From Pseudomonas massiliensis (lineage in GTDB: Bacteria; Pseudomonadota; Gammaproteobacteria; Pseudomonadales; Pseudomonadaceae): DNA of 64,000 nt. This document shows positions 18,573 through 27,770 of this stretch, piece after piece. The stretch is taken from the NCBI RefSeq assembly GCF_000826105.1, contig NZ_CCYK01000007.1:1054001-1118000 (forward strand). Direction: 5' to 3'. The notes below the pieces were generated by a model that saw only the letters and a list, made by a program, of their open reading frames with translations, was not told the DNA's origin and made no database searches. Every line of letters starts with the position of its first letter. Positions within the stretch are counted from its first letter, which is position 1. The translations under genes were made by a program, and so were the position numbers.

Positions 18573-21191
18573 TCAGCGCTGGCGATAGGCGAAATCGCCA
18601 TCGCTGCCCAGTTTGATACTCAGACTTTGGATCGCCTTGCCCTGAGCCATGCGTGCCAGCACGCGCTGGGCCAGCTCTGGCATCAAGCTGCCCGAGAGAA
18701 TGTTGTCGATGTTGCGGGCCCCGCTGTCGACTTCGGTGCAGCGCGCGGCTATGGCTTTTACGAGTTCGGCGTCGTACTTGAGCTCTGCCTGGTGGTTGCG
18801 CAAGAAACGTTGCCGGATGCGCTCCAGCTTCAGCGCGACTATGCGTTCCAGCACCGCGTCCTGAACCGGGTAATAGGGCACGATGCTCAGGCGCCCCAGG
18901 AAAGCGGGCTTGAACACCTGGTTGAGTTCGGCGCGCAGGCCTTCGACGATTTCCGCTGGCGCCGGTGGCTGTTCGCTACCCAGGCACCACTGCATGATGC
19001 GGTCGGTACCGGTGTTGGACGTGAGGATGATCACCGTGTTGCGGAAGTTGATCTCGCGGCCTTCACCGTCATCCAGCACACCCTTGTCGAACACCTGGAA
19101 GAACAGTTCGAGCACGTCCGGGTGGGCCTTCTCCACCTCATCGAGCAGCACTACGCTGTAGGGCTTGCGCCGTACGGCTTCGGTCAGCACACCGCCTTCG
19201 CCGTAGCCGACGTAACCGGGCGGCGAGCCCTTGAGGCTGGAAACCGTATGGGCCTCCTGGTACTCGGACATGTTGATGGTGATCAGATTACGCTCGCCGC
19301 CGTACAGGGCGTCGGCCAGAGCCAGGGCGGTTTCGGTCTTGCCGACGCCGCTGGGGCCCAGCAACAGGAACACGCCGATGGGCTTGTCCGGATCTTCCAT
19401 GCGCGCGCGGGAAACCTTGATCCGTTTGCCGATCTCTTCCAGCGCGTGGTCCTGCCCCAGTACCCGCTCTGCGAGCAAGGCCGGCAGCCGCTGCACGGTA
19501 TCGATCTCATTGCGCAGCATCTTGCCCAGCGGTATGCCGGTCCAGCCGGAAATCACCTCGCCAATGGTGCCTGCGTCCACCAGGGCATGTACCAAGGGCC
19601 TCTCACCTTGCACTCGGGCCAGTTCCTCGCGCAGGGCGGCAAGGTCCTTGGCCGTGGCGCCGTCTTTCGAGATAGCTGCCGGGCTGTACTGGCTGAGGTC
19701 AGCGATCGCCTTCACCATTTCTAGCTCGGTCAGCCACTGGGCCTTCAGGGTATCGCGGCAAGCCAAGGCAGCCTCGAGCTCACAAGCCAGGGCTGCCAGG
19801 CGGCGCTGGTGATCCCCGCCGTTGGCGGCTTCCTCGTCCAGCACGACGATTTCGGCCTTGATGTTGTCCATCTGCCGTTCCGCATCCTCCAGTGGCCCGG
19901 GCTGAGCGTTCTGCGCCAGGGCGACGCGGGCGCAGGCGGTATCCAGCACGCTCACGGCCTTGTCCGGCAGCTGGCGTCCGGTGATATAGCGGTTCGACAA
20001 GCGCACGGCCTGGGTGAGTGCCTCGTCGAGCACGGCCACCTTGTGGTGCTCCTGCATCTTGCCGAGCAGGCCACGCAGCATGTGAATGGCTTGCTCTTCG
20101 TCAGGCTCCTCGACCTTCACCATCTGAAAGCGGCGAGCGAGGGCAGCGTCCTTTTCGAAGTACTTCTTGTATTCGGCCCAGGTAGTGGCGGCGATGGTGC
20201 GCAGTTCGCCACGGGCAAGGGCCGGCTTGAGCAGATTGGCAGCATCGTTCTGCCCCGCCTGGCCCCCGGAACCGATCAAGTTATGGGCTTCGTCGATGAA
20301 CAGGATGATTGGGTGCAGGCTGCGCTTGGTTTCCTCGATGACCGATTTCAGACGGTTCTCGAATTCCCCTTTCACGCCGGCGCCGGCTTGTAGCAGGCCC
20401 AGGTCGAGGGTGTGGATCGCTACATCCTTGAGCACCGCCGGTACGTCGCCCTTGACGATGCGCAGCGCCAGGCCCTCGACCACGGCGGTTTTCCCCACGC
20501 CGGCCTCGCCGGTCAGAATCGGGTTGTTCTGGCGGCGTCGGGTAAGAATGTCCACCATCTGCCGTACTTCGAATTCCCGGCCCAGTACCGGGTCGATACG
20601 GCCTTCGCGGGCGCTCTGGGTAAGGTTGACGGTGTACTGGTCCAGGCCTGGCGTCTTGCCCTGGCCCTGCGCGGCCTTGGGCACGGTGGTCGCGGTGCTG
20701 TCCAGAGGCCGTGGCTGCGGCTCTTCGGCCGTATGCGCCAGGAGGGTCGGCAAGTGGATGCGCAAGTCGTCGGGGTTGATTTTGTCCAGCTCCGTCGCGC
20801 CGGACGCCACGGCTCGGTACAAACCGTCATCGTCCAGCAGTGCCTGCAGCAGAAAACCGCTGCGGATCAGGCCCTGGTTGTACTCGATGGATGCCAGTAC
20901 CCAGGCCCTTTCGATGAGCCGGGTGATATCCGAAGACAGCGATGGCGTGCCGGGATTGCCCTTCCTGAAGGCCGCCAGTGCGTTCAACAGTTGTGCCTGG
21001 AAACGCTCCGGCACGATCTGGTAGTGGCGCAGAATCGCCAGCAGATCACCGTGGGTGTTCTCCAGCAGTTGCAGCAGCAGATGCTCCACCTGCACGACCC
21101 CATGCTGCTCGGACACACATAGCCCGGCGGCGCTTTCAGTGGCGGTACGGCAGGCGTCGTTCAACTTCGCGAACAGGGACTTCAGGTTCAC
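18573..21191 (-). CDS. tssH: Type VI secretion ATPase TssH (ClpV)
   Basis: AAA+ unfoldase of the Hsp100 family that disassembles contracted TssB-TssC sheaths. The 872-aa protein has a Clp N-domain (about 1-150), a first AAA+ module with Walker A GEAGVGKT (about 228-235) and Walker B ILFIDEAHNL, a middle region, and a second module with Walker A GPSGVGKT (about 615) and VVLLDEVEKAHPDV. The GTG start overlaps the tssG stop by four bases and gives MNLKSLFAKLND, the normal ClpV beginning. No deletion or damaged motif is seen. Confidence 0.95.
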   Translation of the reverse strand: MNLKSLFAKLNDACRTATESAAGLCVSEQHGVVQVEHLLLQLLENTHGDLLAILRHYQIVPERFQAQLLNALAAFRKGNPGTPSLSSDITRLIERAWVLASIEYNQGLIRSGFLLQALLDDDGLYRAVASGATELDKINPDDLRIHLPTLLAHTAEEPQPRPLDSTATTVPKAAQGQGKTPGLDQYTVNLTQSAREGRIDPVLGREFEVRQMVDILTRRRQNNPILTGEAGVGKTAVVEGLALRIVKGDVPAVLKDVAIHTLDLGLLQAGAGVKGEFENRLKSVIEETKRSLHPIILFIDEAHNLIGSGGQAGQNDAANLLKPALARGELRTIAATTWAEYKKYFEKDAALARRFQMVKVEEPDEEQAIHMLRGLLGKMQEHHKVAVLDEALTQAVRLSNRYITGRQLPDKAVSVLDTACARVALAQNAQPGPLEDAERQMDNIKAEIVVLDEEAANGGDHQRRLAALACELEAALACRDTLKAQWLTELEMVKAIADLSQYSPAAISKDGATAKDLAALREELARVQGERPLVHALVDAGTIGEVISGWTGIPLGKMLRNEIDTVQRLPALLAERVLGQDHALEEIGKRIKVSRARMEDPDKPIGVFLLLGPSGVGKTETALALADALYGGERNLITINMSEYQEAHTVSSLKGSPPGYVGYGEGGVLTEAVRRKPYSVVLLDEVEKAHPDVLELFFQVFDKGVLDDGEGREINFRNTVIILTSNTGTDRIMQWCLGSEQPPAPAEIVEGLRAELNQVFKPAFLGRLSIVPYYPVQDAVLERIVALKLERIRQRFLRNHQAELKYDAELVKAIAARCTEVDSGARNIDNILSGSLMPELAQRVLARMAQGKAIQSLSIKLGSDGDFAYRQR

Positions 21192-22258
21192 AGGGAAACC
21201 CCATCAAAAGGTATATGGAAAAGCGCGCAGCGCTCGGGCTCGACCCTGCGCTGCGGGCGCTTGAGCCAACCTTTGCGGCCGAGGGAGAGGTTGCGCTGAC
21301 GGCCCAGGCAAGGCCGTGCCACCGCCTCACGCTTTAGCAGCGGGGCGATCTGGTAGTCCAGCTCGGCGCCCAGGTAGAACCGCAGGGTTTCCACCAGCTG
21401 GCGGTAGTCCCGGGTACCAGGGAGGAAGCGTTCGTAATCGGTCAGCTCCAGCGGGCCGATTTCAATGCGTACGCACGATTGATAGTCCCACACACGGTCT
21501 GCCAGCACGGCGCTCTGGCCCAGCACGTGGTTCCTGCGCCCCAGCTGGCTGCGCTGTTCGCCGGCCAGCTTCAGCCAGCGACCCGCGAAGGGCTTGACCA
21601 CGAAGGGCAGGCCGAAGGTGAAGCACAGCATGCGCTGCAGGTTGATGGCGTTACGCGGTTTCTGTGCGAACATCCCGGCGAAATAACTGAACAGCTCGGC
21701 GCGCACGCTGGCAGCGGGTCGATCGAACGCTGCCTTGCGCGCCTGGGGGCCGAAGCCCACCAGGCTCAGCAGGTAACCGTCGAAGCGCGAGCTGCCCTTG
21801 CGCTCGTGCTCTATATAGAAGCGGTACTTTTGCCAGGCCTCATAGAACAGCGATGTCATGCGGTGCGCGAACAGGTCGAGGAATGCGTGCGCGGCATCGT
21901 CGCGATGCTGGATATGGCGGTCCAGCAGCAGCTCGGTGTACGGACGCGGCAGGACACCCGACGGCCCTACCAGGCCCATGAAAGTCACCTGCACTTCCGT
22001 CAGCGGCGAGCCACTGTTGGATAGCCGGCCCGGGCGCTCGAACTGCAACTCGCTGACTTCGCTGGCGGGGAAGTTCAGCGACAGCTGGGAACGGAAACGC
22101 AGCGGGTCCTCGTGTGGCCGGGTTTCCGGATCCATGCGGCCGGCCCTGCTGTAGTGCAGGCGCAGCAACCGTACCAATTGAAAGAATTCGAATCGGTATG
22201 GCTCTGCCCTGGCCTGGTCGATCAGACCAGGGGTAGTGCGCCGGAGCGTGCTGGCCAT
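21188..22258 (-). CDS. tssG: Type VI secretion baseplate protein TssG
   Basis: Baseplate wedge component that binds TssF and TssK. The 356-aa protein begins MASTLRRTTPGLIDQ and then carries the family segment YRFEFFQLVRLL, followed by LSLNFPASEV and VTFMGLVGPSGVLPRPYTEL, both typical TssG features. The start lies inside the 3' end of tssF (37-bp overlap) and the stop overlaps the GTG of tssH. It is intact although the upstream tssF is not, so translation of tssG may depend on its own initiation or on the second tssF frame. Confidence 0.93.
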   Translation of the reverse strand: MASTLRRTTPGLIDQARAEPYRFEFFQLVRLLRLHYSRAGRMDPETRPHEDPLRFRSQLSLNFPASEVSELQFERPGRLSNSGSPLTEVQVTFMGLVGPSGVLPRPYTELLLDRHIQHRDDAAHAFLDLFAHRMTSLFYEAWQKYRFYIEHERKGSSRFDGYLLSLVGFGPQARKAAFDRPAASVRAELFSYFAGMFAQKPRNAINLQRMLCFTFGLPFVVKPFAGRWLKLAGEQRSQLGRRNHVLGQSAVLADRVWDYQSCVRIEIGPLELTDYERFLPGTRDYRQLVETLRFYLGAELDYQIAPLLKREAVARPCLGRQRNLSLGRKGWLKRPQRRVEPERCALFHIPFDGVSL

Positions 22259-24028
22259 TGGACTATTCTCTGTTCGCGTTGAAGGCTGCGAAGGCTAAGT
22301 TGGGTGAAGCTGTTGACGCTGCAGTACTGGCCGAAAAAGTGGTCGAGCACCATTGCGAACAGGAACACACCGCTGCCGGTGAACTGGTTTTCGTCCACCT
22401 CCAGGGTGATGCCCACGCCGCGTACGAAGTTGGGCCGCGGGTGGCCGATGCGCGCCACCGTGGGCTCGCTCTTGATGGCGGTGATGCCGTTGATCTGTTT
22501 GCGTAAGGCCAGGGTGTTGCGATAGTTGTAGAGCGACAGCAGCTCGAGCAGCACATCACGGCCGTTGGCCACCAGCGAAAGGTGATTGAGCGTGAGGTGC
22601 GACACCAGCCGCCACAGCAGCCCTCCGGTCAATGGCACGCGGGCCGCTGCCGTGGGCTTGCGCAGGCAGCGAATGCTGCTGATCACCGTTTGCGAAGGCA
22701 GGATGAATTCGCTGCGCTCGCCACCGAATGGCAGTTGCAGGGGAAGGTCGCGATTACTGCAGGTGACGGTGAGGCTGAGCTTGCCGTTCACCGAATCCAC
22801 CAGTTCCAGGTCACGGTCCACCACGCGGATGAACATATGAGTGGCGTTGTCCCGTTGCGCGCTGACCTGGCGGCGCCGAGCGATCCAGTAGCAGGCTTCG
22901 TCCTCGGTGGAGGTCCCCCGCGGGTCGAAGAACGCACGGCAGGGTGTGACCTGGTCCGCGCCATCGACGCGCTTTACCGTGTCGATGGAGATGACTTCCA
23001 GTTGCCGCTGCTGGCCGACCTTGGGAATGACCTGATACTCATGCTGGGTATGGGTCAGCAGGATAGGCTCGGCCTGCTGCTGGAACAGGTTGATCACCGG
23101 TACGCAGTTAAGCTTGAAGTTGCCCCGACCCAGGGTCTGCGCCAGTCGGGAAAGGCGGTCGCCCAGGTCATAGTGGCTGAAATAGAGATTCACCTCGACG
23201 CTTTTCAGGCCCTTGCCTTTGAGCTGGCGTTCCAGGCCGCGCAGGTCGAAGAACATGAACTTGTCAGGAAAGGTGAAGTATTCATGCAGCAGGCGATAGC
23301 CCAGGAAGGAACGCTCCGAATAGTCCACCAGGCCTTCGTCGTGGTCGAAGCCCACGGCCTTGATGGCGTCGGAGGGTAGCGCCACTTCACGGGCCCGGCC
23401 TTCGTGTTCGAACGCAAGGGTAACCTTGGCCAGGTTGTTGAAGATCAATTCGTACAGCTGGAGCATCAAGCTGCTTTCGCCGTCGAGGAAAAACCGCAGG
23501 CTGTCCATGCCTGCCTCGCCGAGGCTGTCCTGCGCCGTGGTGGCGACCAGTGTCAGACGCAACCGCGCCACCAGGTCGGCGCTATGGCCGTTGAACACCG
23601 AGCGCTCCAACTCCACGAACGATGCGGCGCTCACTTCCACCGGCCACAGCTCCACGGGGTAGCACGTACGGAACTTGCACACCACGCCCTCTACAGGTGT
23701 GGAATGCAGTTCGGTGTGGCGCGCCACCAGGTAACCCTCGGTCACCTTGGCCAGCCCGCCGCGACGGGGTAGGGCGCAGGTAGTGGGGGTACAACACCTC
23801 GAGGAAGGCTTCTACGATCTCTGGAAACTCGTCGTCGAGCTTCTTGTGCACGCGTGCCGCCAGGAAGGAAAACGCCTCTATGAGCCGCTCAGTGTGCGGA
23901 TCTTCGCAGTTATCGCCTTCGATCAGCAGGCGCGAAGCGATTTTCGGGTACTGCTGCGCGAACTCCTGGCCTAGAAAGCGCAGGTGCGACAGTTCCTTCT
24001 CGTAGTAGGGCAGCAGGTCGTCGAGCAT
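22222..24028 (-). pseudogene. tssF: tssF, baseplate gene disrupted by deletion and frameshift
   Basis: TssF is the main baseplate wedge protein. The first 89 codons (from 24028) encode a normal TssF N-terminus, MLDDLLPYYEKELSHLR through LEVLYPHYLRPTPS. At about 23768 the frame is lost. The rest continues in the +1 frame as GGLAKVTEGYLVARHTELHS and on for about 500 residues to a normal TssF C-terminus. Compared with TssF proteins known to me, about ten residues (the MxxxQxxxDP-like stretch) are missing at the break, so this looks like a deletion of roughly 30 bp that is not a multiple of three. The downstream part has a GTG at 23745 but no clear ribosome binding site. A sequencing or assembly error cannot be ruled out. 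Confidence 0.8.
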
Positions 24029-24516
24029 CAGATCAGGTTCTTTACTTTGTATTCCTGGGTGTTGACCTGCAACACCGCGTCGAAGGACACCTGCTGACTC
24101 ACGTCATGCAGGCGCAGAACGGCCTCGACGCGAAACGTCAACATCCGTTGCCCGGTGTGCTGGGCCAGTAGCTGTACGCTTACCGACCTGAAACGGCGGT
24201 CGCCCGTGGCGATGGCAGTTTCGAGCTGGCGTTGGATCAGCGAGCGATCCTCAGGGTTGAGCATGCCCTTGCTGGTGAAATCCGGCATGCCGTAGGTGAG
24301 GATGGTGCCGCGCAAACCCTTGAAGCGGTCACTTCGCAGCTCATCGGCCGCCAGGCACTGGCGAGTGTTCACCAAGGTTTCGAGGTCACGCACGATGCTG
24401 GCCTTGTAATCGGCCAGCGAGCTCAAGCGTTGTGACGCCGGTTCGACCGACACCTGCGGACGATCGTCCAGCAGGCGGTCGAGCAGCGATGGCACCAGCT
24501 TGTAGGAACTGCTCAA
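24028..24516 (-). CDS. tssE: Type VI secretion baseplate protein TssE (gp25-like)
   Basis: Small baseplate protein related to phage T4 gp25 that starts sheath polymerisation. The 162-aa product contains the gp25 core, with LRGTILTYGMPDF, an IExxIxxxEPRF-like region written as LETAIATGDRRFRSV, and a C-terminal beta strand ending KVKNLI. A TTG start at 24516 is preferred: AGGAGG is six bases upstream and gives the natural N-terminus SSSYKLVPSLLDRLLDD, whereas earlier in-frame starts lie at or before the AGGAGG. The stop overlaps the tssF start by one base. Confidence 0.88.
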   Translation of the reverse strand: MSSSYKLVPSLLDRLLDDRPQVSVEPASQRLSSLADYKASIVRDLETLVNTRQCLAADELRSDRFKGLRGTILTYGMPDFTSKGMLNPEDRSLIQRQLETAIATGDRRFRSVSVQLLAQHTGQRMLTFRVEAVLRLHDVSQQVSFDAVLQVNTQEYKVKNLI

Positions 24517-24564
24517 TGCATGCCTCCTTGGCATTACCACGGGCTACCGCAACCTATCGCAAAC

Positions 24565-26067
24565 CTATCCGCGGGTGGCCTGAGGCAATTCAGCCACCAG
24601 GCGCAGCGACGCGGTCAGTTCGTCCAGTTGGTAGTGAGGTCGCAGGAAGGTCACGGCCTTGTATACGCCTGGCTTGCCGGGCACCTCGACCACTTCGGCA
24701 CGGGCCTCGCGCAGCGGGAACTTGGCCTTGGCTTCCTGGCTGGCGGTATCGTCCAGCAACACGTAGTTGGCCAGCCACTTGTTCAGGAATAGCTCCACGT
24801 CCTTGCGCGAAGCGAAGCTGCCGATCTTGTCCCGCATGATCGCCTTCATATAGTGGGCGATGCGCGACGTCGCGAAGATGTACTGCAATTGGGCAGACAG
24901 CCGTGCGTTGGCATTGGCGAGGTCGGTGTTGTACTGCTTCTGCTTCTGCACCGACTGGGTGCCGAAGAAGGCGGCGTAGTCGGTGCCCTTGCAGTGCACC
25001 AGCGGAATGAACCCCAGGTCGGAGAGCTCTTTCTCACGGCGATCGGTGATGGCGATCTCGGTCGGGCACTTGAGCGCGACTTCACCGTCGTCGGTGCGAA
25101 AGGTATGGGTGGGCAGGCCTTCCACCAGGCCTCCGCCTTCCACGCCGCGAATGGCCACGCACCAGCCGTAGCGCGAAAACGCATCGGTCACCCGGGTGCC
25201 CAGCGCGTAGGCGGCGTTCATCCACAGGTACTTGTGGTGGTCGCGACCGTCGACCCTTTCGACGAAGTTGAATTCTTCCACCGGCGCGGTATCCGGGCCA
25301 TAGGGTAGGCGACCGAGCACGTGGGGCAGGGTCAGGCCTACGTAGCGGGAATCTTCAGAGCTGCGCAAGGATTTCCACTTGGCATATTCCACGGTGTCGA
25401 AGATTTTCGCCAGGTCGCGGGGGCCGGACATGTCGGTGAAGGAGTCCCAGCCGAACAACTCGGGCGAGGCCGAGGAAATGAATGGCGCGTGGGCGGCGGC
25501 GGCCACATGGGACACTTCTTCGAGCAGGTACATGTCCTCGGGGCTGCGGGTGAACTCGTAGTCGCCCAGCAGCATGCCGAAAGGGGCGCCGCCAAAGGTG
25601 CCGTACTCTTCCTCATAGATCTTCTTGAACAGCGCGCTTTGGTCGAATTCCGAAGCAGCCTTCAGGTCGCGCAGCAGATCCTTCTTCGAGGCGTTGAGCA
25701 GCTGGATCTTCAGGTGCGTGCTGGTTTCGGTCTGGTCCACCTGGTACTTGAGCCCGCGCCAAGAGGCTTCCAGCTGCTGGAATTCGCGGACATGCATGAT
25801 CTCGTTCATCTGCTCGGACAGCATCGCGTCGATTTCGGCGATGCGCGCGTCGAGCACGGCGATCAGGTCTTTGCTGGGGGTCATCTCGCCTTCGAGCACC
25901 TGGCCGACCAGCTCGCCGATCAGGTCACGGGTGCGGGTGCGCTCGGTTTCGGACCGGGCCACGCGGCTTTCGGAAATGATGCTGTCGAGCAGCGAAGCCT
26001 GGGGCGCGAAGTTCTCCACTTCGACCAGGGTGCTGTCCAGTTCCGGCGCCGTTTGCTTGTGGTTCAT
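24565..26067 (-). CDS. tssC: Type VI secretion contractile sheath large subunit TssC
   Basis: TssC (VipB) co-polymerises with TssB into the contractile sheath. The 500-aa protein shows the family segments QLEASWRGLKYQV, FGMLLGDYEF, PFISSASPELFG and, near the end, the YVLLDD strand and a C-terminal hydrophobic stretch (VYKAVTFLRPHYQLDELTAS). It follows tssB after 15 bp and precedes tssE by 48 bp. The protein is full length with no irregularity. Confidence 0.96.
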   Translation of the reverse strand: MNHKQTAPELDSTLVEVENFAPQASLLDSIISESRVARSETERTRTRDLIGELVGQVLEGEMTPSKDLIAVLDARIAEIDAMLSEQMNEIMHVREFQQLEASWRGLKYQVDQTETSTHLKIQLLNASKKDLLRDLKAASEFDQSALFKKIYEEEYGTFGGAPFGMLLGDYEFTRSPEDMYLLEEVSHVAAAAHAPFISSASPELFGWDSFTDMSGPRDLAKIFDTVEYAKWKSLRSSEDSRYVGLTLPHVLGRLPYGPDTAPVEEFNFVERVDGRDHHKYLWMNAAYALGTRVTDAFSRYGWCVAIRGVEGGGLVEGLPTHTFRTDDGEVALKCPTEIAITDRREKELSDLGFIPLVHCKGTDYAAFFGTQSVQKQKQYNTDLANANARLSAQLQYIFATSRIAHYMKAIMRDKIGSFASRKDVELFLNKWLANYVLLDDTASQEAKAKFPLREARAEVVEVPGKPGVYKAVTFLRPHYQLDELTASLRLVAELPQATRG

Positions 26068-26082
26068 CGTCGGGCTCCCGGA

Positions 26083-26613
26083 TCAGTTCTTGGTGTCGGC
26101 AGGCACGGCTGCTTCGCGGCCGAATTCCTTGCCCAGGGTTTTCAGCTTCTCAGTGTTCTGCAATACGTCCATCAGCAGTTCCTCGAGCTTGTCGTTGCCG
26201 CCCATCTTGTTGCGTAGGTCCGCCAGCTTGTTGCGCACCTCCAGCAGCTTGCGCAGGGGCTCGACCTGCTTGACCACGTTTTGCGGCTCGAAGTCTTCCA
26301 TGCTGTTGAAGTTCAGCTCCACCCCCAACTGGGTGCCGTCCTTGGCCAGGGTGTTGTCCACCCGGTAGGCCAGGCGCGGCTTGATACCCTTGAGCACGCC
26401 GTTGAAGTTGTCGCGGTCGATGAACACGAACTTGCGATCCTTGAGCTTGGGCAGCGGCTCCAGCGGGTGGCCGGAGAAGTCCCCCAGCACGCCGACCACG
26501 AAGGGCAGCTCCTTCTTTTCCTGTGCGTCGCCGATGTCCACGTCGTAGGTGATGTGCACCCGTGGGGAGCGAACACGGTCAAGCTTGTGCTGGGTACTTT
26601 CCGTCTTCGCCAT
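26083..26613 (-). CDS. tssB: Type VI secretion contractile sheath small subunit TssB
   Basis: TssB (VipA) partners TssC in the sheath and carries the helix recognised by ClpV only after contraction. The 176-aa protein has the conserved VHITYDVDIGDA, LPFVVGVLGDFSG and FNSMEDFEPQ motifs, and a Lys/Glu-rich helical C-terminus. AAGGAGAG sits upstream of the start at 26613. It is the first structural T6SS gene of the operon. A short hairpin and a weak sigma-54-like element lie in the 67 bp before it. Confidence 0.96.
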   Translation of the reverse strand: MAKTESTQHKLDRVRSPRVHITYDVDIGDAQEKKELPFVVGVLGDFSGHPLEPLPKLKDRKFVFIDRDNFNGVLKGIKPRLAYRVDNTLAKDGTQLGVELNFNSMEDFEPQNVVKQVEPLRKLLEVRNKLADLRNKMGGNDKLEELLMDVLQNTEKLKTLGKEFGREAAVPADTKN

Positions 26614-26643
26614 GGTGATCTCTCCTTGAGCGAGTGCCTCGCT

Positions 26644-26657
26644 GCAGTTCGTTTGCC
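26644..26657 (-). promoter_or_regulatory. Possible sigma-54 promoter of tssB
   Basis: On the minus strand CGGCAAACGAACTGCA has GG and GC separated by ten bases, but the flanking bases (CGGCA, CTGC) match the consensus only partly. Transcription would start near 26632, just ahead of the tssB ribosome binding site. Sigma-54 control of T6SS loci is known in some Pseudomonas. Confidence 0.25.
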
Positions 26658-26676
26658 GCGCCCTGGGAAGGGCGCG
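26657..26676 (-). terminator. GC-rich hairpin upstream of tssB
   Basis: A 7-bp stem CGCGCCC/GGGCGCG with loop TGGGAA, located directly after the stop of the 128-aa gene and before tssB. There is no U-tract, so it is a possible pause, processing or attenuation site, not a proven terminator. Confidence 0.35.
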
Positions 26677-26680
26677 CTGG

Positions 26681-27067
26681 TTACAGTCCGTCGAAGGTCA
26701 GCAACGGGCGCTGACGAATGGCAGCTTCGATGCCCGCTACGCTTTCTCGCCCCACCAGTTGCTCGAAACCATGGCTGCCGGCGCCCTGCGTGCCACTGCG
26801 GATCACCGATTCATTGGGCAGGCTGGCGCTGACTGGCGAGCCGACCAGGCACAACGCCGGGTTGCAGCGGGCTTTCAAGCGTTCGAAGGTCACTGGAAAA
26901 CGCAGGCCCTTCAGCGCGCGGTTCAGGCCTTGGGTTCTTCTCCGCGGACGGATCAGTTGCGGGAGGGTGTTGAGGTAGCCCGCTGCCTGGGCGTTGAGCG
27001 CATCCGAAATGGCACAGGCTTGCGCCTGTAGTCGGATCAATGCATCAACGTCAAACGCCTGGATCAT
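26681..27067 (-). CDS. Uncharacterised protein preceding tssB
   Basis: A 128-aa protein of unknown function that opens the T6SS cluster. With the start at 27067 (GAGGG about ten bases upstream) it begins MIQAFDVDALIRLQAQACAI, an amphipathic helical stretch, followed by a basic IRPRRRTQ segment. The C-terminal half contains two cysteines and ends RQRPLLTFDGL. No membrane helix, signal peptide or known domain was recognised. Codon use is like that of the T6SS genes, and the frame stays open 31 codons upstream, so the start is uncertain. Position and orientation suggest co-transcription with tssB; it could be a regulator or an accessory protein. Confidence 0.5.
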   Translation of the reverse strand: MIQAFDVDALIRLQAQACAISDALNAQAAGYLNTLPQLIRPRRRTQGLNRALKGLRFPVTFERLKARCNPALCLVGSPVSASLPNESVIRSGTQGAGSHGFEQLVGRESVAGIEAAIRQRPLLTFDGL

Positions 27068-27770
27068 TACCGCCCTCGTCCTAGAGAAATATCTGCCACC
27101 GGTACTGAGTCGTTTCGGAGGCGAGCTGGAGCCAATGGTTACGGTGGGCCTGGCAATCATTGCCAGCCCAGGCCATCGTTCGATGGCAGTTTGAAATAGG
27201 CGTAGCGAGACGATGGAGCGGGTGCTCCGTGACAGCGCGAGCGCCTGAAAATTCCAAGGCGCCGCAAATATTTATCGATTTAAATGATCTTGCCTACTGA
27301 TAGCGTTTTGCCTTTTTTGCTCTTTCGGTCATCCTCCAAAGGCTTCAAGCCGTCTAATTAGGGGGCTGCAGGGAAGTGTTAGCGCTGCAGACGAAATTGT
27401 AACTAAGCCAAATGTATGACCTGGATCAATATTTCAACTTCGCTCAAGGAAAGTAGGAACGGCGCAATGCCTTTCCTTCGCACTGTCAGTGAGCTTCCCT
27501 GCGTTGCCCTTAGATTCACATATGTATCAGATAGTGTCGGGACATTGATCTCTCGACAGCCGCTGCGGACGTTGAGGCGATCCTCAAGTACGAACTACAG
27601 GAAATGCCGTTTGTTACAATTTGGCTGATTTCGGCTTGAAGTAATGCCGCTCCCGCTGGGCGCCTCTAATCCGTGGCTTTCGTCGCTATCACACTCGGCC
27701 GTCATTGGCGCGCGCCTATACGCGCGTATAACGCCAAACAAAATATCGCGCAAGATTGACCTGAAATCTG
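27068..27770. other. Intergenic region between the T6SS operon and the effector island
   Basis: About 700 bp without a convincing gene. The middle (roughly 27240-27420) is A+T-rich compared with the surroundings and probably carries the leftward T6SS promoter and a rightward promoter for the effector genes, but no clear -10/-35 or sigma-54 match was found. Visible dyads are CTGGCAATCATTGCCAG (27150-27166) and the perfect 14-mer TATACGCGCGTATA (27717-27730), the latter about 40 bp before the next open frame. A 70-codon open frame at 27416 was not accepted as a gene. Confidence 0.6.
27717..27730. promoter_or_regulatory. Perfect palindrome upstream of the candidate effector gene
   Basis: TATACGCGCGTATA is a perfect 14-bp dyad in a suitable place for a repressor or activator site in front of the plus-strand effector genes. 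No cognate regulator is known. Confidence 0.3.

Noticed and set aside
27416..27628. 70-codon plus-strand frame in the T6SS/effector intergenic region
   Set aside because: There is no ribosome binding site, the composition is unlike that of a protein, and the region is A+T-rich and probably regulatory.
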